NCBI GenBank assembly: GCA_946415795.1
Contig: CAMKTW010000006.1
Span: 1-19,290 of the forward strand
From: an uncultured Bacteroidales bacterium
GTDB lineage: Bacteria; Bacteroidota; Bacteroidia; Bacteroidales; UBA932
Length of the DNA stretch: 19,290 bases
Direction of reading: 5' to 3'
Shown piece after piece: positions 1 through 6,148 of this stretch; positions within the stretch are counted from its first letter, which is position 1, and the number at the start of each line of letters is the position of its first letter. The translations under genes and the position numbers were made by a program. Below the pieces are notes generated by a model, which was not told where the DNA came from, ran no database searches, and was given only the letters and a program-made list of their open reading frames with translations.

Positions 1-13
1 ATCTCGACACAAC

Positions 14-48
14 AAAAAGAGAGCGACCAATAATTACTTATTAGTCGC
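14..48 (-). terminator. Possible intrinsic terminator, minus strand
   Basis: Positions 23-33 and 38-48 form 11-bp arms around a 4-nt loop. On the minus strand the single non-Watson-Crick position is a G-U wobble, and the stem is followed by TCTC and a five-T run (18-14). On the plus strand the same position is a C-A mismatch and no T-run follows, so minus-strand termination is favoured. The stem is AT-rich in its upper half and therefore weak. No gene directly to its right on the minus strand is close, so what it would terminate is unclear. Confidence 0.35.
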
Positions 49-77
49 CCCCTTTCATTTGCGGCGAAGCTTATTTC

Positions 78-122
78 TACCTTCCCCCCACACCCCCCTT
101 CCGTAGGACGGGGGGCTTGTGA
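78..122. repeat. C/G-rich hairpin repeat, copy 1
   Basis: This is a CTACCTTCCCCCC-type lead followed by a hairpin with six C pairing with six G (95-115 region) and a TCC/GGA upper stem around a GTA loop, ending in GGGCTTGTGA. It is nearly identical to copy 3 and shares its framework with copy 2. On the minus strand it reads as several closely spaced G-runs, so a G-quadruplex is also possible. It resembles REP-like intergenic hairpin elements seen in Bacteroidota genomes (from memory, not searched). Confidence 0.7.
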
Positions 123-174
123 ATTCACTGGGTTTTTATATGTGGAGAATACGGGAGTCTGGCGACCCCTGTGT

Positions 175-220
175 CTACCCTTCCCCCAACCCCCTTCCCG
201 TGGGAAAGGGGGCTTGAGGT
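175..220. repeat. C/G-rich hairpin repeat, copy 2
   Basis: This has the same layout as copies 1 and 3, but the upper stem is TTCCC/GGGAA around a GT loop instead of TTCC/GGA with a mismatch. Both arms therefore changed together and the hairpin was kept. The lead is CTACCCTTCCCCCAA and the tail is GGGGGCTTGAGGT. Paired change between copies points to selection on the folded form, or to a distinct subfamily that spread as a unit. Confidence 0.7.
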
Positions 221-245
221 GTCGACGATTACCGTTCATCTGTTT

Positions 246-288
246 ATCTTCCCCCACACCCCCCCTTCCATAGGACGGGGGGCTTGTG
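246..288. repeat. C/G-rich hairpin repeat, copy 3
   Basis: This is almost identical to copy 1: same TTCCCCCACAC lead, same run of C pairing with a run of six G, same TAGGAC segment and GGGCTTGTG tail. The main differences are an ATA instead of GTA loop and one extra C in the lead or stem. The copies start about 97 and 71 bp apart, so this is not a regular tandem array. Confidence 0.7.
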
Positions 289-336
289 TATCTATATAAA
301 AGCTGGTTGTTTTGCAATCACTGAAGTGAGGGTGTT

Positions 337-486
337 GGAATACTTGAGTGAAAAAGACCTGCCACGCCAGAATGCATTATGGGTGCTTCCGGAATGGATA
401 TCTATGGCAGGTCGAGACTTGTTCCCCCGACCTGCCACATAAACACCACACACACAAGTATTCTCGTTTCATTAATGTGGCAGGTG
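337..486. repeat. Alternating GACCTGCC / GGCAGGTC inverted repeats
   Basis: Four copies of one motif alternate in orientation: GACCTGCCA at 356-364, its exact reverse complement TGGCAGGTC at 405-413, GACCTGCCACAT at 429-440, and ATGTGGCAGG at 475-484, an exact 10-bp partner of 431-440. An outer pair encloses the first three: GGAATACTTGAGTG near 337-350 against CACACAAGTATTC near 451-463, with one mismatch. Two ~50-bp inverted-repeat units are thus arranged head to tail. This could be a pair of small hairpin elements, a recombinase arm-site array or an operator cluster. No protein partner is visible nearby. Confidence 0.6.
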
Positions 487-516
487 TTTGTCATATTCTA
501 ATTCAAGTTATCTTTT
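487..516 (+). promoter_or_regulatory. Weak candidate promoter (TTTG-N18-TATCTTTT)
   Basis: TTTG at 487-490 and TATCTTTT at 509-516 are 18 nt apart and match the Bacteroidota -33 TTTG / -7 TAnnTTTG pattern except for the last base. It would transcribe the hairpin-rich block to its right. The region is AT-rich, so a chance match is likely. Confidence 0.2.
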
Positions 517-626
517 TACATTGATTAGAACTGTTCTCTATTACTACCCGGCAAATGAAAGCGTAGCAGACTGCAATGCTTCAGGCAATATCTCGCCCCG
601 CTTTGTGAGGCTTTGGTATAAGGCAG

Positions 627-747
627 TATCGCCATCAGGCGATAGTGGAGCGCGTGCGGGCAGACTTTCAGAATAGCCAGCTCGGAACGGCGGGGTTTGG
701 GGCAGCGCCCCAGTATCACAGGAGCCTGCTCGCAACGGGCCGGCTCC
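627..747. other. Hairpin-rich block, possible small RNA or mobile-element scar
   Basis: Three clean stem-loops follow each other. TATCGCC/GGCGATA (627-633/638-644) has a 4-nt loop. GGGGC/GCCCC (699-703/707-711) has a 3-nt loop. GGAGCC/GGCTCC (721-726/742-747) encloses 15 nt. Base composition changes to GC-rich compared with the flanking AT-rich DNA. The GGGGTTTGGGG...GCCCC segment resembles terminator-like ends in Bacteroidota mobile elements, from general impression only. No recognised Rfam-type core could be identified by eye. Confidence 0.3.
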
Positions 748-792
748 TTATATCATCACCCTATAACAGGTTTGAATGGGGGGTGTTTTTAC

Positions 793-1299
793 TTAGAGTT
801 TGATGGAAATACCTGCGAGTACAGAGGGACTGTACCAGGCATATCCGACCTGTGCGGTGAGGGCTAACGCATCACTGAAGAAATAGTGCAAACCAACAAA
901 CTCACTGTGATAGGGGAGTATGCCACCGCCAAAAGCCAATCCAGAAGCAATACCGGCATGAACTTCAAACTGGTTGGTAATATTGAGACCATATGTTACA
1001 CGCGGAGCTACGCTGAAGTGTGACTGCCAATGTCTGCCATCTACGTCAGCGTACCTGTAGCCTTCGTAACCGAGCTGACCGCCAACTGTGAAGTGTCCCT
1101 TCCACCAGCTGTCCACGAGCACATAATCGCCAAAAGCAATACCTCCCAAGCCGATACCTCCGACAGTCCAGGGGTCTAAACCGGCCGTTACACCGGCGAC
1201 CATAGTCCCCTTGGACCACTGGTCCTCAATAGCGTTCGCATTAGACGCAGATACTATGCCGATGAAGGCAACTGCAAGAATAGCAATGATTTTTTTCAT
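793..1299 (-). CDS. Small outer-membrane beta-barrel protein
   Basis: The 168-residue product has a classic signal peptide (MKKIIAILAVAFIGIVSASNANA, cleavage near residue 23). Alternating hydrophobic/polar stretches rich in Gly, Tyr and Trp follow, such as VGGQLGYEGYRY and LALTAQVGYAWY, and the protein ends in an aromatic/hydrophobic strand (VLAGISIKL). This matches small 8-stranded outer-membrane barrels of the OmpW/PorT-like kind in Bacteroidota. It is predicted to sit in the outer membrane with unknown function. The start is supported by the signal peptide and by a well-spaced promoter whose predicted start lies about 35 nt upstream. It is monocistronic, and the noncoding island lies directly downstream. 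The exact family is not recognised. Confidence 0.8.
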   Translation of the reverse strand: MKKIIAILAVAFIGIVSASNANAIEDQWSKGTMVAGVTAGLDPWTVGGIGLGGIAFGDYVLVDSWWKGHFTVGGQLGYEGYRYADVDGRHWQSHFSVAPRVTYGLNITNQFEVHAGIASGLAFGGGILPYHSEFVGLHYFFSDALALTAQVGYAWYSPSVLAGISIKL

Positions 1300-1340
1300 A
1301 TTACATAATGTTTAAAAATATTCTACACAACAATATATAA

Positions 1341-1372
1341 CAAATGTAGTGGTTATTTCTATATTCCCCAAA
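1341..1372 (-). promoter_or_regulatory. Promoter of the small barrel gene
   Basis: On the minus strand TTTG (1372-1369) is followed 20 nt later by TACATTTG (1348-1341), an exact match to the Bacteroidota -33 TTTG / -7 TAnnTTTG consensus at normal spacing. Transcription would begin near 1334, giving a leader of about 35 nt before the ATG at 1299. Confidence 0.65.
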
Positions 1373-1463
1373 AAACGCACACTCGCAGCACAGAGTAATG
1401 CGAGCCGGATTATTGCGTGACGGCTTTTAGAAAAGCACCACCTGGCCGGGGAAGACTTATACC

Positions 1464-2303
1464 CTATACACCTCCGAAAGCGCTGTAGCCGCCATCTACA
1501 GGGATGATGACTCCGGTGACGAAGGCAGAGATGTCGCTGAGCAGGTAGAGCATCGTGCCGACTATCTCTTCAGGCTCGCCAAAGCGGTGGACGGGAGTAT
1601 TTGCGATGATTTTCTTGCCGCGCGGCTTGAGTGCGCCGGTAGCCTCGTCGGTGAGCAAAAAGCGGTTCTGGTCGGTGAGGAAGAAGCCGGGGGCGATGGC
1701 GTTGCAGCGGACACCCATCGGAGCCACGTGTACCGCGAACCACTGCGTGAAATTGTTGATGGAGCCCTTGGCGGCGGAGTATGCCGGTATTTTTGTTAAC
1801 GGTCGCACCGAATTCATACTGGAGATGTTGAGCACGACCCCCTTGCGGGCCTGAATCATATCGCGCGAGAAGATCATCGTAGAGAGGATGGCCCCCTGGA
1901 AATTGGTATCGAAAACCTTCTTGAAGCCCTCCACGTCCAGACCGTAGAACGAGTCGGCCAGGTCGGCCGTGCTCCCCATCTGCTCTACCTTGCAGGTTGC
2001 CTCCGGAGCATTGCCGCCGGCACAGTTGATGAGGATATCCACATCGCCGAGCTGCTCGTGAACCTCAACCAGCGCCTTTTCAAGTGCACCGCGGTCCAGG
2101 ATGCTGGCGCTGATTCCGATACATTTAACCTTGAATTCGCTGCTTATTTCTGCCGCCAGCGGAGAATCGGCAGCCTTGCGGCTGATTACGGCCAGATTGA
2201 CGCCTGCAGCAGCCAAACCTCTGGTAAGTGCGAGGCCGATGACTCCGAACCCGCCGGTAATAACGCAATTGCGACCTTTAAGATCATCGAAATTGTATGT
2301 CAT
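1464..2303 (-). CDS. SDR oxidoreductase, D-mannonate/fructuronate oxidoreductase-like
   Basis: The 279-residue short-chain dehydrogenase is predicted to be cytosolic. The Rossmann glycine motif is TGGFGVIG (16-23), followed by the NCAGG motif (93-97), structural Asn134, Ser152 and the catalytic Tyr165-x3-Lys169 pair (YSAAK), then the PG motif after strand 6. The length and the long segment between the NAG motif and the catalytic centre resemble SDR-type D-mannonate oxidoreductases (fructuronate + NAD(P)H to mannonate). Gluconate 5-dehydrogenase is a close alternative. The ATG at 2303 was chosen because SDRs begin about 10-15 residues before the glycine motif; the open frame up to 2354 would run into gnd. 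It is the last gene of the sugar-acid operon, 11 nt after the gnd stop. Confidence 0.8.
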   Translation of the reverse strand: MTYNFDDLKGRNCVITGGFGVIGLALTRGLAAAGVNLAVISRKAADSPLAAEISSEFKVKCIGISASILDRGALEKALVEVHEQLGDVDILINCAGGNAPEATCKVEQMGSTADLADSFYGLDVEGFKKVFDTNFQGAILSTMIFSRDMIQARKGVVLNISSMNSVRPLTKIPAYSAAKGSINNFTQWFAVHVAPMGVRCNAIAPGFFLTDQNRFLLTDEATGALKPRGKKIIANTPVHRFGEPEEIVGTMLYLLSDISAFVTGVIIPVDGGYSAFGGV

Positions 2304-2314
2304 AATTGTAAGTT

Positions 2315-3772
2315 TTATGCGTTGTATGTGCTTGAAGTGGTGTCTCCGCCGCATCCTGTCCAGTTGGTGTGGAAGAATTCGCCGCGGGGCCGGTCGGTCC
2401 GCTCGTAAGTGTGGGCGCCAAAGTAGTCACGCATCGCCTGCAGCAGGTTGGCGGGGAGGCGGCCGCTGCGGTAGCCGTCGTAGTACGACAAGGCAGCTGA
2501 AAGGGTCGGCGTCGGAATGCCGTTCTCGACCGCGAGAGCAATCACCCGGCGCCAGCCGGACTGTGCCTGCGCCATCTTCTCCTGGAAATAGGGAGCAAGC
2601 ATAATGTTGGCCAGGTCGGGCTGAGAGTCAAAGGCCTCTTTGATTTTGCCCAGGAAGACGCTGCGGATGATGCAGCCGCCTCGCCACATCAGGGCGATGC
2701 CGCCATAATTCAAATTCCAGCCGTACTCTACTGCGGCGGCGCGCATAAGGGCGAAGCCCTGCGCGTATGACACGACCTTGGAGGCGAAGAGCGCCTGCTG
2801 CAAGGAGGCCAGAAACTCTTTCCGGTCCAGTCCAACACGTTTTGCACCAGGTCCCGCAAGAATCTTAGATGCGGCCACGCGCTCTTCTTTCTGGGCCGAC
2901 AGGCTGCGGGCATAGACACTCTCGGTGATGAGAGTGAGCGGCACTCCGGCGTCCAGCGCAGCGATTGCGGTCCACTTGCCGGTGCCCTTCTGGCCGGCCG
3001 TATCGAGGATATAATCGAGGACATAGCGTCCGTCGTCGTCTTTCTTGGCCAGGATGTCGCGGGTAATTTCAATCAGGTAACTGTCCAGATCGCCGCGGTT
3101 CCACTCGCCAAAGACCTCACTCATCTCGGCATTGGACATTCCCAGGCAGTCTTTCATAATATGGTAGCACTCGCAGATAAGCTGGATGTCGCCGTATTCA
3201 ATGCCGTTGTGAACCATCTTCACAAAGTGGCCGGCGCCGCCTTCGCCCACCCAGTCGCAGCAAGGAGAGCCGTCGGCGACGTGGGCGCAGATGCTCTGGA
3301 AAATGGGTTTTACCAGCGGCCAGGCTTCCGGGCTGCCGCCGGGCATCATACTGGGACCTTTCAAAGCTCCCTCCTCACCGCCGGAGACCCCGGTGCCGAT
3401 ATAAAGCAACCCTTTGCCTTCTACATACCCGCGCCTGCGGGCCGTGTCAGGGAAGTGGGTGTTGCCGCCGTCGATAATCACGTCGCCCGGCTCCAGCAGA
3501 GGGATAAGTTTGTCTATATATTCATCTACAGCCGCGCCCGCCTTTATCATCAGAAAGACCTTGCGGGGCTTTTCCAGCGAATCTATGAGCTCTTTAAGGC
3601 TGTGTGCGCCAAATATGTTCTTGCCGGCGCCGCGGCCACCGATAAAGTTGTCCACGCGGGCCAGGGTACGGTTAAACACACTCACCCGGAACCCCTTGCT
3701 CTCCATATTCAGGACCAGGTTTTCGCCCATCACGGCGAGGCCTATCAGGCCGATGTCAGATTTCTTTACCAT
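2315..3772 (-). CDS. gnd: 6-phosphogluconate dehydrogenase, decarboxylating
   Basis: The 485-residue product converts 6-phosphogluconate + NADP+ to ribulose 5-phosphate + CO2 + NADPH in the cytosol. Visible motifs are the N-terminal dinucleotide fold GLIGLAVMGEN (8-18), an NRT segment (34-36) typical of NADP binding, GGNTHFPDT (102-110), SGGEEGALKGPSMMPGG (130-146), and the active-site run KMVHNGIEY (185-193) with Lys185, His188, Asn189 and Glu192. The C-terminal substrate tail has Arg463 and His468. The length equals long-form bacterial Gnd (~470-485). The ATG at 3772 puts the Rossmann fold at the N-terminus. A longer frame to 3925 is rejected because it would overlap the upstream gene. It follows the LarA homologue by 16 nt. 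No zwf or pgl is nearby, so it probably serves gluconate rather than glucose 6-phosphate oxidation (inference). Confidence 0.95.
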   Translation of the reverse strand: MVKKSDIGLIGLAVMGENLVLNMESKGFRVSVFNRTLARVDNFIGGRGAGKNIFGAHSLKELIDSLEKPRKVFLMIKAGAAVDEYIDKLIPLLEPGDVIIDGGNTHFPDTARRRGYVEGKGLLYIGTGVSGGEEGALKGPSMMPGGSPEAWPLVKPIFQSICAHVADGSPCCDWVGEGGAGHFVKMVHNGIEYGDIQLICECYHIMKDCLGMSNAEMSEVFGEWNRGDLDSYLIEITRDILAKKDDDGRYVLDYILDTAGQKGTGKWTAIAALDAGVPLTLITESVYARSLSAQKEERVAASKILAGPGAKRVGLDRKEFLASLQQALFASKVVSYAQGFALMRAAAVEYGWNLNYGGIALMWRGGCIIRSVFLGKIKEAFDSQPDLANIMLAPYFQEKMAQAQSGWRRVIALAVENGIPTPTLSAALSYYDGYRSGRLPANLLQAMRDYFGAHTYERTDRPRGEFFHTNWTGCGGDTTSSTYNA

Positions 3773-3788
3773 ATTGATGTTAATTATT

Positions 3789-5051
3789 TCAAAACAACTT
3801 CTTAGCCCATAAGCCCAGGGCGGGGTTGGAAATGTAGTATATCTCTTCGCCGTCCGGGAGGGTGTTCCAGTCATCGCGAAGTTCGCCTGGCCTGTAACGC
3901 TCCAGAAGCGGTGCCAATTCTGCATAGTTGAAACCGACGCCCTCTATCTCTTCCCGCGACAGGAAACCGGGGGCATAGGTTATGTTGAAACGCCCTTCGC
4001 TGCTGCCGTGAATCAGGTGCGCCGCAGCGCCAAGGTTGGCCCTCAAACCGGCATCGGAGGCCACCGCTGCCAGTGTGCGAGGGGTGCCGCGATAGCCAAA
4101 TCGGCGAATGAGAGCGTCGATTGCGGCATCTTCCCCAAATTCACGGAGCCCGGGGGCCAGGATTATCAGTTCGGCATCATCTGCCAAGGCCATTCTGGTA
4201 CGGTAAATGGCCTTGTTGCCCAGCCAGGTGCTCTTGAACTCCGCAGGATCAAGATAAACGACGCACTTGTGTATCTCGCGGTCCAGCTGCACGAAATTTA
4301 CCTTCCGGGAGAGCTCCACAGCCCGTTCGAAACATTCGCGGTCGTCTCCTATAAACAGTCCTTTGGTGACGACTTCATCCCCCTGCTGTGCACGGACCGT
4401 AAGTATATAGATGATTGGCAGGGAGCCGATAAAGTTTGTGCGGGCATATTCCAGCGCCTCACGCACAGGGCCACCGGGCCTCCCCATCAGGCGCTCCATA
4501 CCGTAACTGGCGCCGAGGTAATGGCTCTTGCCGATGAAATCGCTGCCTCCGACCCCCACGAAAATATTCTTTGTGTAATTGGCCATCCCGACCACCTCGT
4601 GAGGTACGACCTGGCCTATGGAGAGTATCAGGTCAAAGCCGGGATCCAGCAGAAGGCGGTTCACCTGCGCCCTGATGGGATAGCAGACTTTACCCCCGGA
4701 TATTTCTTTGATATAATCTGCGGGAATCTCGCCTACATCTTCTACCCCGCCGCGCCAGTCGTGTACCCTGAACTTGCAGTGCGGCACACCGGGAAACATC
4801 ACGTCCAACTGCGGCTCTGTCATAGGGCTGTGGGTACCCAGCGCCGGGAGAATGTCGGTCAGAGTATCGCCGTAATAGTCGTTGACGATGCCTGTGATCT
4901 CGCCGCCGAGGGAATTCAGACGGGTTATATCGGGCGGAATGGCCAGCACCCGCCGCTTGCTGCCAAGAGAGGCAAACACGCCGCAGAGCGCTTCGCGGAC
5001 ATCCTGCTGCGAAAGCACTTCAGATTCTGAACCCCGGGCGTAAAAAAGCAT
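3789..5051 (-). CDS. LarA-family nickel-pincer hydroxyacid epimerase homologue
   Basis: The 420-residue product belongs to the lactate racemase (LarA/DUF2088) family, which binds a nickel-pincer nucleotide covalently to a Lys. The N-terminal DITR motif is at 41-44 and GTHSP is at 72-76 (His74, matching LarA His108). The core PHEVVGMANYTKNIFVG carries His151 and Lys161 ten residues apart, as in LarA His174/Lys184. His177 lies 16 residues after the Lys, matching Ni ligand His200. All key residues and spacings are therefore kept. LarA homologues act on lactate, malate and other 2-hydroxyacids, and a D-gluconate 2-epimerase (gluconate/mannonate) has been reported in the family, to my recollection. 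Between a sugar kinase and gnd, gluconate 2-epimerase is the best guess. The LarB/LarC/LarE cofactor genes are not in this window. Confidence 0.85.
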   Translation of the reverse strand: MLFYARGSESEVLSQQDVREALCGVFASLGSKRRVLAIPPDITRLNSLGGEITGIVNDYYGDTLTDILPALGTHSPMTEPQLDVMFPGVPHCKFRVHDWRGGVEDVGEIPADYIKEISGGKVCYPIRAQVNRLLLDPGFDLILSIGQVVPHEVVGMANYTKNIFVGVGGSDFIGKSHYLGASYGMERLMGRPGGPVREALEYARTNFIGSLPIIYILTVRAQQGDEVVTKGLFIGDDRECFERAVELSRKVNFVQLDREIHKCVVYLDPAEFKSTWLGNKAIYRTRMALADDAELIILAPGLREFGEDAAIDALIRRFGYRGTPRTLAAVASDAGLRANLGAAAHLIHGSSEGRFNITYAPGFLSREEIEGVGFNYAELAPLLERYRPGELRDDWNTLPDGEEIYYISNPALGLWAKKLF

Positions 5052-5068
5052 TTTTAAACGTTTAAAAA
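5051..5068 (-). promoter_or_regulatory. Perfect 18-bp palindrome at the larA-homologue start
   Basis: TTTTTAAACGTTTAAAAA is a perfect palindrome centred on CG (5059/5060). Its last minus-strand base is the A of the ATG start codon. The TTAAACGTTTAA core has the shape of operators bound by LacI-family sugar regulators. It lies in the 28-nt gap between the kinase stop and the next start. No TAnnTTTG box was found just upstream, so it may act on read-through transcription or translation, or may be an AT-rich coincidence. Confidence 0.4.
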
Positions 5069-5079
5069 ACGGATGACAA

Positions 5080-6147
5080 CTATCTTAGCACGCGTGCATT
5101 GCCGCTCCAGATACTCCATATCTGGGCCTCGTCGGCCGGCTGGGCATAGTCTGTAAGGAAAGTAGTGGCCAGCGCGCCGGCAGCCCATCCGAACTGCAGG
5201 CATTTCTCATAGTCCCATCCTTTCAACAGGCCGTACAGCAAGCCACCGGCAAATCCGTCGCCGCCGCCGATGCGGTCCAGCACGTGAATCTTGCGGGGCT
5301 CGGCCACGAACCACCCGCCACCGGCGCGCATCATTGCGCCCCACTTGTGGGTGCCGGCATCACAAACTTCGCGCAGCGTGTTTGCAAAGACCTCAACCTT
5401 TGGAAATCGTTCCGCGACGCACTGAATCATCCCCTTGAATCCGTCAATCTTATCTGCAAGGCCCTCTCCCCCCGCCGCCGGGCCATCTATTCCCAGTGCA
5501 AGCTGATAGTCTTCTTCGTTGCCTATCAGGATATCGGCCAGTGAGCATATCTCCGTAAAGATTGCGCGTAGTTCTGCCTCACGGCCCTCCCAGAAGGAGG
5601 CGCGGTGATTCAGATCAAAGCTCACAAGCGTGCCGTGCCTTTTGGCGCAGCGGACAATGTCCAGACAGAACTGCCCGGTCTGCGGACTGAGAGCCGCCAC
5701 CAGGCCGGAGAGGTGCACTATCTGAACCCCTTCTGCACCGAAGATTCGCTCCAGGTCAAAGTCTGCCGAGGAAAGCGTCCGCCCGACCTCGCCGGCACGG
5801 TCGTTCCACACCCTCGGGCCGCGGCTGCCAAAGCCGCTGTCGGCCACGTTTATCTGGTGGCGATAGCCCCAGGGGCCTCCCTGCGGCACATCAGGTCCCT
5901 CGAAGTCCATCCCGCGCGAACGCAGCGACTGCTTGATAAATGCGGCGAACGGGCTGCCCGCCACAAAAGACGTGAGCACCTTTACCGACAGACCCAGATA
6001 AGATACTATGCTGGCCACATTTGTCTCTGCGCTGGTCGCCTGCAGGCGGAAGGTATCGGAAGCAGCCACCGGCTGACCCGCATCTGGGCAAAGCCGCAGT
6101 CCCATACTCGTGGGCACCAGCAGCGCATATTTGCAATTGTTTTTCAT
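5080..6147 (-). CDS. PfkB-family sugar (acid) kinase
   Basis: The 355-residue ribokinase/PfkB-fold kinase has the C-terminal signature DRIGGGDGFAGG (291-302) with catalytic base Asp297. The middle segment SFDLNHRASFW (176-186) and GNEEDY (209-214) are typical of 2-keto-3-deoxygluconate kinases. The first PfkB signature is altered: where KDG kinases have a Gly-Gly in front of AExNVA, this protein has ATSAETNVAS (37-46), and the N-terminal GE(x)MLRL becomes TSMGLRL (13-19). This points to a subfamily with a different acid substrate. With gnd two genes downstream, D-gluconate (giving 6-phosphogluconate) is proposed; KDG remains the alternative. The start lies one base after the HAD gene's stop, so translation is probably coupled. 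Confidence 0.85.
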   Translation of the reverse strand: MKNNCKYALLVPTSMGLRLCPDAGQPVAASDTFRLQATSAETNVASIVSYLGLSVKVLTSFVAGSPFAAFIKQSLRSRGMDFEGPDVPQGGPWGYRHQINVADSGFGSRGPRVWNDRAGEVGRTLSSADFDLERIFGAEGVQIVHLSGLVAALSPQTGQFCLDIVRCAKRHGTLVSFDLNHRASFWEGREAELRAIFTEICSLADILIGNEEDYQLALGIDGPAAGGEGLADKIDGFKGMIQCVAERFPKVEVFANTLREVCDAGTHKWGAMMRAGGGWFVAEPRKIHVLDRIGGGDGFAGGLLYGLLKGWDYEKCLQFGWAAGALATTFLTDYAQPADEAQIWSIWSGNARVLR

Positions 6148-6148
6148 T

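Larger units (their letters stand above)
1..792. other. Non-coding stretch with repeats and hairpins
   Basis: I see no convincing protein gene here. The short open frames (about 60 codons) lie over strong inverted repeats, overlap one another on both strands and show no domain, signal peptide or homologue that I recognise. The stretch holds a possible minus-strand terminator (14-48), three C/G-rich hairpin repeats (78-288), a set of alternating GACCTGCC motifs (337-486) and a hairpin-rich block (627-747), each listed separately. The density of unrelated inverted repeats is typical of a chromosomal junk island or mobile-element scar, but I see no transposase or integrase fragment. Confidence 0.6.

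Noticed and set aside
78..288. CRISPR array
   Set aside because: The three repeats are imperfect, differ in length, have unequal spacing (about 97 and 71 bp), and no cas gene is present.
488..735. Short frames of about 62-64 codons on both strands
   Set aside because: They overlap each other and the stem-loops, have no start-site support and no recognised domain.
3161..3805. 214-codon plus-strand frame opposite gnd
   Set aside because: It is a shadow of gnd with no independent evidence.
3773..3925. N-terminal extension of gnd
   Set aside because: It would overlap the LarA homologue by over 130 nt, and the Rossmann fold begins properly at ATG 3772.
4008..5030. 340-codon plus-strand frame opposite the LarA homologue
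   Set aside because: The minus-strand gene keeps family motifs with exact spacing. The plus frame has none.
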